Part shown: positions 7,796 to 15,786 of the stretch, in pieces
Layout of the letters: each line of letters opens with the position of its first letter
Position numbering within the stretch: the stretch's first letter is position 1
Assembly: GCA_964632305.1 (NCBI GenBank)
Contig: CAZWBR010000027.1
Coordinates: 1 to 56,896, forward strand
Reading direction: 5' to 3'
DNA from: CAZWBR01 sp964632305
GTDB taxonomy: Bacteria; Bacteroidota; Bacteroidia; Bacteroidales; Prolixibacteraceae
DNA: 56,896 nucleotides
Notes under the pieces: generated by a model
Seen by the model: only the letters and a program-made list of their open reading frames with translations
The model's database searches: none
Told to the model about the DNA's origin: nothing
Program-made: the position numbers and the translations under genes

Positions 7796-9583
7796 TTATG
7801 CCAAACGGGCTTCCAATTGTTCGACCTGTTTCAACAAGGCAGCAGGCATTCTGTCGCCCATGTTGGCGTAGTGTTCGTGGATCAATGCCAATTCATCTTT
7901 CCAGAGCGCTTTGTCAACTTTCACCAGTTCTTCAACATCAGCCTTGGTAACATCCAAGCCAGTGATATCGATAGAATCAACGGTAGGAACGAAACCGATC
8001 GGGGTTTCAACAGCTTTAGCAGTTCCGTCGCAACGTTCGAAGATCCATTTCAGAACACGGATGTTGTCGCCATAACCTGGCCACAGCCATTTACCGTTCT
8101 GATCTTTACGGAACCAGTTAACGTTGAAGATTTTAGGAAGAGCTTCTTTATTAGGAGCTGTTTCGCCGATTTTGATCCAGTGGGCAAAATAGTCAGCCAT
8201 GTGGTATCCGCAGAAAGGCAACATTGCAAACGGGTCGCGACGTACACCGGCTTTCAAACCGATAGCGGCAGCCGTTACTTCAGAACCGACTACAGAACCC
8301 ATGAAGGTACCGTGAGCCCAGCTCATCGACTGGTAAACCAACGGCACGGTGCTTGGACGACGACCGCCGAAGAGGATAGCCGAGATCGGAACTCCCTTCG
8401 GATCTTCCCATGCCGGGTCGATAGCAGGACACTGGTTGGCCGGAGCGGTGAAACGGGCGTTCGGGTGAGCAGCCGGTTTGCCGGAAGCTTTGTCGTAAAC
8501 CTCGTTAGTCCAGGTGATGGTACCTTCCGGTGCATCGTGGCCAATACCTTCCCACCAGATGTCGCCATCAGGAGTTAAAGCCGTATTGGTGAAGATGGTG
8601 TTAGCTTTTGCCGAAAGCATAGCGTTCGGGTTGGTATCCATAGAGGTGAACGGAGCAACACCGAAGAAACCAGCTTCAGGATTGATGGCGTATAATTTAC
8701 CATCAGCGCCGAATTTCATCCAGGCAATATCATCGCCGACAGTTTCAACTTTCCATCCGGGGATGGTAGGGATCAACATGGCGAGGTTGGTCTTACCGCA
8801 AGCGCTTGGGAATGCAGCAGCGACATATTTCTTAACACCCTGAGGATTGGTGATACCCATGATCAACATGTGCTCAGCCAACCAGCCTTGTTCTTTAGCC
8901 ATGCTGGATGCGATACGCAGGGCGAAACATTTTTTGCCCAACAGAGCGTTGCCGCCGTAACCGCTACCAAAAGACCAAATTTCCTTGGTTTCAGGGAAGT
9001 GAGTAATGTATTTCTTTTCGATCGGGGCGCAAGGCCATGGCACATCCTTCTGTCCGGGTTCAAGCGGAGCCCCAACAGAGTGGATACATGGAACAAATTC
9101 GCCGTTGCCTAAAACATCGAGAACTGCTTTGCCCATGCGGGTCATGATTCTCATGTTTACGACAACATAAGCGGAGTCGGTCAGTTCGATACCGATATGA
9201 GCAATGTCAGAACCCAAAGGACCCATGCTGAAAGGAATCACGTACATGGTACGGCCTTTCATGCAACCTTTATAAAGACCTCTCAGAGTTTCTTTCATTT
9301 CTGCCGGATCAGCCCAGTTGTTGGTAGGACCAGCATCTTCTTTCTTTTCAGAGCAGATATAAGTTCTGTTTTCAACGCGTGCCACGTCGCTCGGGTCTGA
9401 CTGGAAATAATAGCTGCCCGGACGTTTCTTATCGTCCAGCTTAACAGCGGCACCGCTAGCAACCGCCTCTGCAAGAAGACGTTCGTTTTCTTCTTCCGAA
9501 CCATCGCACCAGTAAACTTTCTCCGGCTGACAAAGTTCAGCCCACTCGTTTACCCAATTAATCAACTTTTGATTGTTTGTCAT
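7796..9583 (-). CDS. pckG: phosphoenolpyruvate carboxykinase (GTP)
   Basis: 595-aa cytosolic enzyme interconverting oxaloacetate + GTP and PEP + CO2 + GDP, serving gluconeogenesis or PEP carboxylation in fermenters. Diagnostic GTP-type features are the P-loop FPSACGKTNLAM at about 258-269, the R-loop region VVNMRIMTRMG near 141-151, GDDIAWMKF, and the lid/guanine region WEGIGHDAPEG. Length and N-terminus (WVNEWAELCQPEKVYWCDGS) match GTP-dependent enzymes, not the ~535-aa ATP-type common in Bacteroides. Single gene with its own terminator; the aminotransferase gene upstream is 60 bases away. Confidence 0.97.
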   Translation of the reverse strand: MTNNQKLINWVNEWAELCQPEKVYWCDGSEEENERLLAEAVASGAAVKLDDKKRPGSYYFQSDPSDVARVENRTYICSEKKEDAGPTNNWADPAEMKETLRGLYKGCMKGRTMYVIPFSMGPLGSDIAHIGIELTDSAYVVVNMRIMTRMGKAVLDVLGNGEFVPCIHSVGAPLEPGQKDVPWPCAPIEKKYITHFPETKEIWSFGSGYGGNALLGKKCFALRIASSMAKEQGWLAEHMLIMGITNPQGVKKYVAAAFPSACGKTNLAMLIPTIPGWKVETVGDDIAWMKFGADGKLYAINPEAGFFGVAPFTSMDTNPNAMLSAKANTIFTNTALTPDGDIWWEGIGHDAPEGTITWTNEVYDKASGKPAAHPNARFTAPANQCPAIDPAWEDPKGVPISAILFGGRRPSTVPLVYQSMSWAHGTFMGSVVGSEVTAAAIGLKAGVRRDPFAMLPFCGYHMADYFAHWIKIGETAPNKEALPKIFNVNWFRKDQNGKWLWPGYGDNIRVLKWIFERCDGTAKAVETPIGFVPTVDSIDITGLDVTKADVEELVKVDKALWKDELALIHEHYANMGDRMPAALLKQVEQLEARLA

Positions 9584-9643
9584 TGACTCAAAATTTAAGG
9601 TAATGGATACTATTTATTGTTTAATCATCAGTATTACTGAATT

Positions 9644-10939
9644 CTAATTCTCGTTGGAATAATCCCTGCACGCCAAATAAATGTTCTCAAGCAACTCGCC
9701 GATTTTCGATTGCGGAACGGCTGAAAAAGCCAGGCGAATCAGGTTCCCGAAAACAATTACCCCGGTACTGTATTTCTCAAGCAATATTTTACGGATTTCT
9801 TCAGCGACAAGACCTTCCTTCAATTCGACGCACATGAAATATCCGGAGTTAAAAGGCAGTGGCTGAAAATACTCGGCGTATTTTGGATTGGACAGGGTTT
9901 TCCGTATAACTTCATACCTCGATTTTAAGGTATTGAATTTCTTTTCCTTATCCGAATTATATTGTTCTGAGAAATAAACTTCCTGCAACAGTGACTGAGA
10001 AAGATGACTGATATTGGAAATATTTCCCCGGATAGCTCCGGCTGTTTTATTTTCAAGAGCCTCGTACAATGCCGGGGTGCCATTTTTAATGCCGAATGAA
10101 ATAAAGCCGACACGGAAACCCCAAACATAATCCTCTTTGGTTGGGCCATCGAGTTTTACGGCAAGAATCTTTTCATCCAGTGTGGCCAAACGGGTGAATA
10201 TGGATTCTTTAAAAACATTCTCCTCGTAGACCAATCCGAAGTAAGCATCATCGATCAGAACGACAACCTTTTTACCTTGTTTGGCCTGATCGCCAATCAG
10301 ATTCACAATCCCGTCGATCTCATCCTCCAAGGGAGTATAACCGGTCGGATTGTTCGGAAAGTTCAGCAACAGAATGACGTTATCTTTACAAGCCGCCATC
10401 CTTTCGGCCAAACCGTCGAGATTGAAGCGCCCTTCCTTGAAAAGAGGAAAGTTAACCACTTTTCCCAGGTAGGCATTTTCGAAGATCAACGAATAGTTTT
10501 CCCAGAACAGATCGGGAATAATCACTTGATCGCCCTCATCGACAAAGAGGTAACCGGCAGTACTGATGCCGTGGGTCAAACCGTTGGTAGCAATCGGGGT
10601 ACTAATGATGGTATTACCCAAAGAAGGATTTTTCCTGTAGATAAACTCTTTCCAGATATCTCTAACCTCTTTCTTCCCAAAACTTGGTGCATAAGGGAAA
10701 ACAGAACTGTTTGGAAGATTGATTAGTTGATCAAATTCCGACAGATGCATTGAGGTACCGTCGTCTTCAATCGCTTCTCCGATAGTAGCGTTGATTTTCT
10801 TTCCTTTGGCCTGGGCCGATTGGGCCAGGATACCTAACTTAGGAAAAAAGATGTTTTTACCTCTTTCGGATAGCAGTTCGTAAAGGTTCCCATTCTGCTT
10901 TTGGATGGTCTCGTTAAGAGTGATTGCTTGTTGATCCAC
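9644..10939 (-). CDS. class I/II PLP-dependent aminotransferase, substrate unknown
   Basis: 431-aa fold-type I aminotransferase. The NNPTG motif at 196-200, the cofactor Asp in VLIDDAYFG (230) and the PLP lysine in LDGPTKEDYVWGFRVGF (Lys268) are all present, followed by the Arg of the GFRVG motif. The lysine environment (GPTKEDY) differs from the usual S-x-S-K of aspartate aminotransferases, so the substrate cannot be named. Start ATG at 10939. The gene lies 137 bases downstream of an XRE-cupin regulator on the same strand, an arrangement in which such regulators often control amino-acid or amine metabolism genes; that link is inference. Confidence 0.9.
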   Translation of the reverse strand: MDQQAITLNETIQKQNGNLYELLSERGKNIFFPKLGILAQSAQAKGKKINATIGEAIEDDGTSMHLSEFDQLINLPNSSVFPYAPSFGKKEVRDIWKEFIYRKNPSLGNTIISTPIATNGLTHGISTAGYLFVDEGDQVIIPDLFWENYSLIFENAYLGKVVNFPLFKEGRFNLDGLAERMAACKDNVILLLNFPNNPTGYTPLEDEIDGIVNLIGDQAKQGKKVVVLIDDAYFGLVYEENVFKESIFTRLATLDEKILAVKLDGPTKEDYVWGFRVGFISFGIKNGTPALYEALENKTAGAIRGNISNISHLSQSLLQEVYFSEQYNSDKEKKFNTLKSRYEVIRKTLSNPKYAEYFQPLPFNSGYFMCVELKEGLVAEEIRKILLEKYSTGVIVFGNLIRLAFSAVPQSKIGELLENIYLACRDYSNEN

Positions 10940-11076
10940 TTAAGTGATGTTTAATTTAATTAAATTATACTTAATCGCAAAGATAGTCAAAAAATCCCTT
11001 TGAAAGAATTTCAGCGCCCGAAAAAACTAAAACTTAACATTGAATTGACATTGAAATAACAATATGAATTCATCTG

Positions 11077-11628
11077 TCAAATACCGGGAGGCGTTATAAC
11101 CCACAATACTTTAGCGGATGAAGGGTGAATATTCTTTAAGGTGTGAGGGATATTGGAATTGAAATAAAAATTATCCCCTTTCTCGAGAATATACTGTGAT
11201 TTTTCAAGGGTAATCATCAGTTTACCCTCCAGAACGTGAATAAACTCCTGTCCGGGATGGTTATTCATAATATCGGAAGAGTCGGAATTCTCAACAAACT
11301 TAATAATATACGGCTCCATTTGTTTCCCGCTTTCATGTTGCGAGAGCAGGAAGAGACTGGTCCCTCCTGAATTGACCTTCACAAATTTGATATCCCTCGA
11401 TTTAATCAGCGGATTCTTGGTTAGCGTCTCATTCTCACCGATTAAATCACCCACTGTTGTAAAGAGATTATCCGCGATGGTCTTGAGAGTAACAATCGAT
11501 GGAAATGCTTTGGAGTTTTCAATTTGAGAGAGGGCACTGGCACTAATCCCGACCTTCTTCGAGAGTTCACTCAAAGGCATATTCAACATCTCCCGCTTAC
11601 GTTTAATCCTTTCCCCTATCCTATTCAT
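11077..11628 (-). CDS. XRE-family regulator with C-terminal cupin domain
   Basis: 183-aa DNA-binding protein. Residues 6-60 are a lambda-repressor-type helix-turn-helix (RIKRKREMLNMPLSELSKK, GISASALSQIENSKAFPSI). Residues about 105-180 form a small cupin barrel (PGQEFIHVLEGKLMITLEKS, GDNFYFNSNIPHTLKN) with the usual His/Glu ligand positions, probably a ligand-sensing domain. The architecture is that of PuuR/SinR-like cupin regulators. It is first in a unit with the aminotransferase 137 bases downstream, its likely target. Confidence 0.93.
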   Translation of the reverse strand: MNRIGERIKRKREMLNMPLSELSKKVGISASALSQIENSKAFPSIVTLKTIADNLFTTVGDLIGENETLTKNPLIKSRDIKFVKVNSGGTSLFLLSQHESGKQMEPYIIKFVENSDSSDIMNNHPGQEFIHVLEGKLMITLEKSQYILEKGDNFYFNSNIPHTLKNIHPSSAKVLWVITPPGI

Positions 11629-11969
11629 TGGTTACACTGCAATTAATATCCTTTTTTTCTTCGGGAACAAAGATAATGAAATATGAATGCCGAAACGTAC
11701 ATTTGTTTAATTTTTTAAGCCCCACTTAATACAGGTAAATATCAATCAGGTTAGGCAACCGCAATTCCGCAGAAATAAGTTTCGGAAAGTAAAAACGATA
11801 TCAGGAAAATACATCCGCGCGTTTACCCCACAAATATTTAAGGATCACACCATTTCGCAGAAGGGCATTCAGAATCCGATTTCCGGGATATTCACTGCCA
11901 AAACCCATCTGCTGTTTTAACAGATCCCGTGAAGGTCATTATACCGCGCCAGGCCTCTGAAGAGTGAAA

Positions 11970-12009
11970 AAAATACAGGGCGACATGGAAATAACTCCTG
12001 CCGCCCTGT
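11970..12009 (-). terminator. terminator of xerD
   Basis: ACAGGGCG and CGCCCTGT form an 8-bp stem with a loop of about 20 bases. On the minus strand the second arm is followed by ATTTTTTTTC. It lies about 50 bases beyond the xerD stop. The remaining stretch 11629-11969, upstream of the XRE gene, shows no gene or clear structure. Confidence 0.75.
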
Positions 12010-12057
12010 CTACCCATTACTTAACCCTAAAATCAACTATGCAATTAACATGAAATG

Positions 12058-12957
12058 CTAACTTCTGGGGTGGAATTTGTTCACCGTATCTTTCAGATAA
12101 TCCTTATCGAGATGAGTATAAATTTCAGTAGTTAAAATCGATTCATGCCCAAGCATCTCCTGCACAGCCCTAAGATCAGCACCGCCCTGAATCAGGGAAG
12201 AGGCGAAAGAGTGGCGGAAAGTGTGGGGACTGATACTCTTCCCGAGTTTGATCTTCGAGGCGAGGTTCTTGATGATGGTAAAGATCATTACTCGGCTCAA
12301 TTTACGTCCTCTGCGGTTAAGGAAAACGATATTTTCGCTTCCTTTGTCAATTTTCAGCCGTTTCCGGTATCCGATCAAGTATTTCTTAATATCTTCGATG
12401 GCCCTTTTACTGATGGGCACCAGGCGTTCTTTTTCACCTTTTCCGGCTATTTTAAGGAATTCCTGTTCAAAGTGAAGGTTGGACATTCTCAGGTTGACCA
12501 GTTCTGAAACTCTCAAACCGCAACAATAAAGCGTTTCAAGGATGGCTTTATTGCGTAATCCTTCCGGCTTAGTCAGGTCGATTGCTTCAATCAGTCTATT
12601 GATCTCGTCATCTGTAAGGACATCGGGGAGTTTTCTTCCGATCTTGGGCGATTCGAGAAGCGTGGTAGGATCATTTTCGACGGCCTCCTCAATGAGTAGA
12701 AATTTGTAAAATGATTTTATTCCACTAATGGTTCTGGCTTGTGTTCGGGGACTTACGCCTTTTTCGTTCATCCATTCGACAAACTTGCGTAATTGTGCCA
12801 ACTTAACCGTTTCCGGCGTGATGTTCGGATAGTGCTCTTCGAGAAATGACACCAATTTATTGATATCATTTACATAGGCACTCACTGAATTTTGAGAGAG
12901 TGATTTTTCCAATCTCAAATACGTCTCATACCCTTTCTTGCTTTCTGCCCAGTTCAT
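12058..12957 (-). CDS. xerD: site-specific tyrosine recombinase XerD
   Basis: 299-aa recombinase that resolves chromosome dimers at dif with FtsK (encoded at 52419). The N-terminal SAM-like core-binding domain spans about 1-85. The catalytic domain carries Arg149 (GLRVSEL), Lys173 (GKGEKER), His245 and Arg248 (HTFRHSFAS), His271 (LGHESI) and the nucleophile Tyr280 (IYTHL). All six are intact. Length and lack of neighbouring mobile genes point to housekeeping XerC/XerD and not to an integrase. It is divergent from aroQ across an AT-rich 151-base region. Confidence 0.95.
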   Translation of the reverse strand: MNWAESKKGYETYLRLEKSLSQNSVSAYVNDINKLVSFLEEHYPNITPETVKLAQLRKFVEWMNEKGVSPRTQARTISGIKSFYKFLLIEEAVENDPTTLLESPKIGRKLPDVLTDDEINRLIEAIDLTKPEGLRNKAILETLYCCGLRVSELVNLRMSNLHFEQEFLKIAGKGEKERLVPISKRAIEDIKKYLIGYRKRLKIDKGSENIVFLNRRGRKLSRVMIFTIIKNLASKIKLGKSISPHTFRHSFASSLIQGGADLRAVQEMLGHESILTTEIYTHLDKDYLKDTVNKFHPRS

Positions 12958-13108
12958 GTTAATTAATTTTATAATGTTGAAGTAAATATATAATGATCGT
13001 GATCAACGAGCTATAAAACAGATATTATGAACAATGATACGAAAATATATTATGAAAGTTAATTAATTTTTTTTGAAATTGCAATATTTTAAATATAAAA
13101 AACAAGAA

Positions 13109-13534
13109 ATGAAAATAATTATCGTTAACGGACCTAATTTGAATTTGCTCGGAATCAGAGAAAAGGGAATTTACGGAAACCGCTCTTTTACTGAATGGTT
13201 CGAGTCGCTCAAGTCCTTTTACAAGGCGATTGAATTTGAGTATTTCCAATCAAACATAGAGGGCGAAATTGTTAGTTTCCTTCATAAAACGGGCTTCTCA
13301 GCCGACGGGATTGTGTTAAATGCAGGAGCCTATACCCATACCTCGGTGGCCATCCGCGATGCCATTTCGGGGATTACCACACCGGTGGTCGAGGTTCATA
13401 TTTCCAACATTCTGACACGCGAGAGTTTTCGCCACGAATCGTTGATCGGCCCCGTGTGTAAGGGAAGTATCATGGGTTTTGGTCTCGACTCCTACCGTTT
13501 GGGAGTGGAATGTTTTCTGGCGCCGCAGCTTTAA
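13109..13534 (+). CDS. aroQ: type II 3-dehydroquinate dehydratase
   Basis: 141-aa dodecameric enzyme of the shikimate pathway that dehydrates 3-dehydroquinate. The start is set at the ATG at 13109, giving MKIIIVNGPNLNLLG, which is the family N-terminus; the frame is open 12 codons upstream. Catalytic features visible are the Arg/Tyr loop (REKGIYGNRSF), the Asn of VLNAGAYTHTS, and the VVEVHISN motif ending with the conserved HisIle-Ser-Asn substrate grip. Length is normal. It is adjacent to but divergent from xerD, an arrangement common in Bacteroidota. Confidence 0.96.
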   Translation: MKIIIVNGPNLNLLGIREKGIYGNRSFTEWFESLKSFYKAIEFEYFQSNIEGEIVSFLHKTGFSADGIVLNAGAYTHTSVAIRDAISGITTPVVEVHISNILTRESFRHESLIGPVCKGSIMGFGLDSYRLGVECFLAPQL

Positions 13535-13700
13535 TGTTAAAACAGCATAGCGATGGATTATTTATTTGTTAATTATTTAGGATGGCACACCATTTGATAG
13601 AGCAAACAAATCCTTGATAATTAATACACTAAATAGTATTTTTTGTACCTTTACACAATACTTGACCTTTCGTGGCAAAAATTAATCTCTTAAAATCGAC

Positions 13701-13708
13701 TATTTTTG
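13701..13708 (+). promoter_or_regulatory. candidate -7 element of pyk
   Basis: TATTTTTG fits the TAnnTTTG consensus and lies 38 bases before the pyk start codon. No good TTTG is seen at the expected upstream distance, so the call rests on the -7 element only. Confidence 0.4.
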
Positions 13709-13745
13709 CATCAAAATAGAATATTTAATTGTAGGAGAAGACTTA

Positions 13746-15173
13746 ATGAACTTTAAGAAGCACACGAAAATAGTTGCAACTATTTCCGATAAGAATTGCG
13801 ATCCGGCTTTCCTGAGCTCGCTTCATGAAGCGGGAATGAATGTTGTTCGTATCAATACGGCTCATCAGACCCCGGAATCCGCGCTCAAAATTGTGGAGAG
13901 CGTTCGCAAGGTTTGCGATTGTATCGCTATTTTGGTAGACACGAAAGGTCCTGAAATCAGGACAAAAAATATTTCAGAACCGATTAAAATTAAGGCTGGG
14001 GAGAAAATCCGGATCAAAGGGGGTGAAGAAAACTCCGGCGAAGGATTATTAATTGTTGACTACAACCATTTTGCCCAGGAAATTCCGATAGGAAGTTCGA
14101 TCCTGATCGATGATGGCGAACTGGAGATGACTGTTGTCGGAAGAACGGGTGACGCTCTTGAAGCGATTGTCGGAAACGACGGAGAGATCAAAAACAGGAA
14201 GAGTATCAACATCCCTGGAGTATCCCTCTCTCTTCCATCGCTTACAGACAAAGACCGGATGTTCATTGAATGGGCAGCCGACAATGATATCGACTTCATC
14301 GCCCATTCATTTGTCCGGAACAAGGAGGATGTATTGGCCGTTCAGGAGATTCTCGACAATAAAGGCAGCAAGATCAAGATCATCGCGAAAATTGAGAATA
14401 CCGACGGGGTGAACAACATCGATGAAATTCTCGATTATGCCTATGGGATAATGGTTGCCCGCGGAGATCTGGGAATTGAAATCCCTGCCGAAAGAATCCC
14501 CGCGATCCAGCGATTACTGGTCCGTAAATGTGTCGAGCGGAAGAAGCCGGTTATTATCGCAACACAGATGCTACACACGATGATTTCCAACCCGCGTCCC
14601 ACCAGGGCAGAGGTAAGTGATGTTGCAACAGCTATCTACGACCGATCCGACGCGATCATGCTGTCGGGTGAAACAGCCTATGGACAATACCCGATAGAAG
14701 CGGTGAAAGTCATGTCGCGTATCGCTCTGGAGATTGAATCGAGTAAGGACAGACGAAACGACCTTCCGGTTCCGCGTCTCGACAATGAAGTATCAGCGTT
14801 CCTGGCCGAAGCAGCCGTTCTTGCAGCCAACGAACTGGATGTGGCAGCTATCGTTACGGATACCCTTACCGGGAAGATCGCCCGTTATATCTCAGCCTTT
14901 CGTAGTCCACGACCGGTTTATGCCAAATGCCATAAAGGACGGGTTAAAAGAGAATTGGCCCTATCATACGGAGTATTCGCCAGCGAGATTGTCTCCAAGA
15001 AAGACAAGCATAAACTGGTCGAGACCTCGTTGCTCGATCTTGTAGCCAAAGGAAAAATAACGGAAACCGATACGGTTGTCTATGTCGGCGGTAATTTCGG
15101 AGTAGGCGGCGGAACTTCATTCATCGAGATTGCATCCGTCGAAAGGATGACACACGAAAAGAAAAGACAGTAA
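13746..15173 (+). CDS. pyk: pyruvate kinase
   Basis: 475-aa glycolytic enzyme transferring phosphate from PEP to ADP. The N-terminal KHTKIVATISDKNCDPAFL and ARGDLGIEIPAERIPAIQ (Mg2+ and PEP binding), and VIIATQMLHTMISNPRPTRAEVSDVATAI (the signature helix) are intact. The Lys of IKIIAKIENTDG is the catalytic base region. The B domain (about 70-165) and C-terminal domain are complete, so the protein is full length. The start ATG at 13746 follows a TAGGAGAAG-like stretch at 13732, one of the few recognisable ribosome-binding sequences here. Followed by two hairpins, the second a terminator. Confidence 0.97.
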   Translation: MNFKKHTKIVATISDKNCDPAFLSSLHEAGMNVVRINTAHQTPESALKIVESVRKVCDCIAILVDTKGPEIRTKNISEPIKIKAGEKIRIKGGEENSGEGLLIVDYNHFAQEIPIGSSILIDDGELEMTVVGRTGDALEAIVGNDGEIKNRKSINIPGVSLSLPSLTDKDRMFIEWAADNDIDFIAHSFVRNKEDVLAVQEILDNKGSKIKIIAKIENTDGVNNIDEILDYAYGIMVARGDLGIEIPAERIPAIQRLLVRKCVERKKPVIIATQMLHTMISNPRPTRAEVSDVATAIYDRSDAIMLSGETAYGQYPIEAVKVMSRIALEIESSKDRRNDLPVPRLDNEVSAFLAEAAVLAANELDVAAIVTDTLTGKIARYISAFRSPRPVYAKCHKGRVKRELALSYGVFASEIVSKKDKHKLVETSLLDLVAKGKITETDTVVYVGGNFGVGGGTSFIEIASVERMTHEKKRQ

Positions 15174-15183
15174 TACGCAATGG

Positions 15184-15220
15184 GAATAATCATTTCGATT
15201 ATTCATCGAAATGATTATTC
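15184..15220. repeat. perfect 16-bp inverted repeat after pyk
   Basis: Positions 15184-15199 and 15205-15220 are exact reverse complements (arm GAATAATCATTTCGAT) around the 5-base loop TATTC. It begins 10 bases after the pyk stop and precedes a separate terminator hairpin. It has no T tract of its own, so it may be a 3' stabiliser or a protein-binding palindrome. Confidence 0.85.
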
Positions 15221-15224
15221 TAAC

Positions 15225-15273
15225 TAAAAAAGAATATCCCGGAGAGAAGAATCCCCGGGATATTCTTTTTTTA
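15225..15273 (+). terminator. terminator of pyk
   Basis: AAAAAAGAATATCCCGG and CCGGGATATTCTTTTTTT form a stem of about 17 bp including the A/T flanks, with loop of about 11 bases. The symmetric A and T runs would let it end transcription from either side, serving also the minus-strand gene at 15305. Confidence 0.92.
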
Positions 15274-15304
15274 GTTTATTCCTATTCCTATCAAATGGAT
15301 CATT

Positions 15305-15694
15305 CTATTTTTGCGAATTATCCTTTCGGTTCGCTTTTCCCTTCAGCTTATCGATGGCCTCTTCGACATCATCAACGATCAAATTAACCACTGACTTACC
15401 TTTTTCATAGAGATCTTCCGCCTGATCTTCAGCTTTCTCTTTAAATGTCTCGAACATGGCGCCCGCCTCCCCGCTTTGAAACTTATCGACCTGGCCTTCC
15501 ACGTAATCGCCAACTTTATCAACCAGACCGGCGGCTTTTTCAAAGGTGCCGCTTTTTTTTATCTTTTCAATATTCTCTCCCACAAGATCTTCCGCCTTAT
15601 CCGCAAACTCTTTGGTCTTATCGATCAGTTCATCAATCTTACTCTTCGGTTCACTACCGGAACCGGGTTGCCCGCTTTTTGATTCTTCGCACAT
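15305..15694 (-). CDS. acidic amphipathic-helix protein, function unknown
   Basis: 129-aa soluble protein with no signal peptide. After a Gly/Ser-rich start (residues 1-20) it consists almost wholly of Lys/Glu/Asp/Ala repeats with hydrophobics every three to four residues (KIDELIDKTKEFADKAEDLV, FEKAAGLVDKVGDYV). This periodicity predicts long amphipathic helices, as in LEA-like, YtxH-like or apolipoprotein-like proteins. I do not recognise the family. It starts about 100 bases beyond the end of the ygiQ-like gene on the same strand and ends near the pyk terminator. A stress or membrane-surface role is only a guess. Confidence 0.75.
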   Translation of the reverse strand: MCEESKSGQPGSGSEPKSKIDELIDKTKEFADKAEDLVGENIEKIKKSGTFEKAAGLVDKVGDYVEGQVDKFQSGEAGAMFETFKEKAEDQAEDLYEKGKSVVNLIVDDVEEAIDKLKGKANRKDNSQK

Positions 15695-15786
15695 TATCGT
15701 TTCTTTTATTGGATTATTTTTCCATTAAATCTAATGTTTAATCGTCGAATAATCAAGCCCCCTATTCCTGGCAGGAAGTTAACCGG

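Noticed and set aside
7817..8578. Long open frame (253 codons) on the plus strand inside pckG
   Set aside because: Antisense shadow of a strongly conserved enzyme gene; no domain features.
12058..12957. Integrase of a mobile element
   Set aside because: Length, complete XerD motif set and conserved position beside aroQ indicate the chromosomal recombinase; no attachment repeats were seen.
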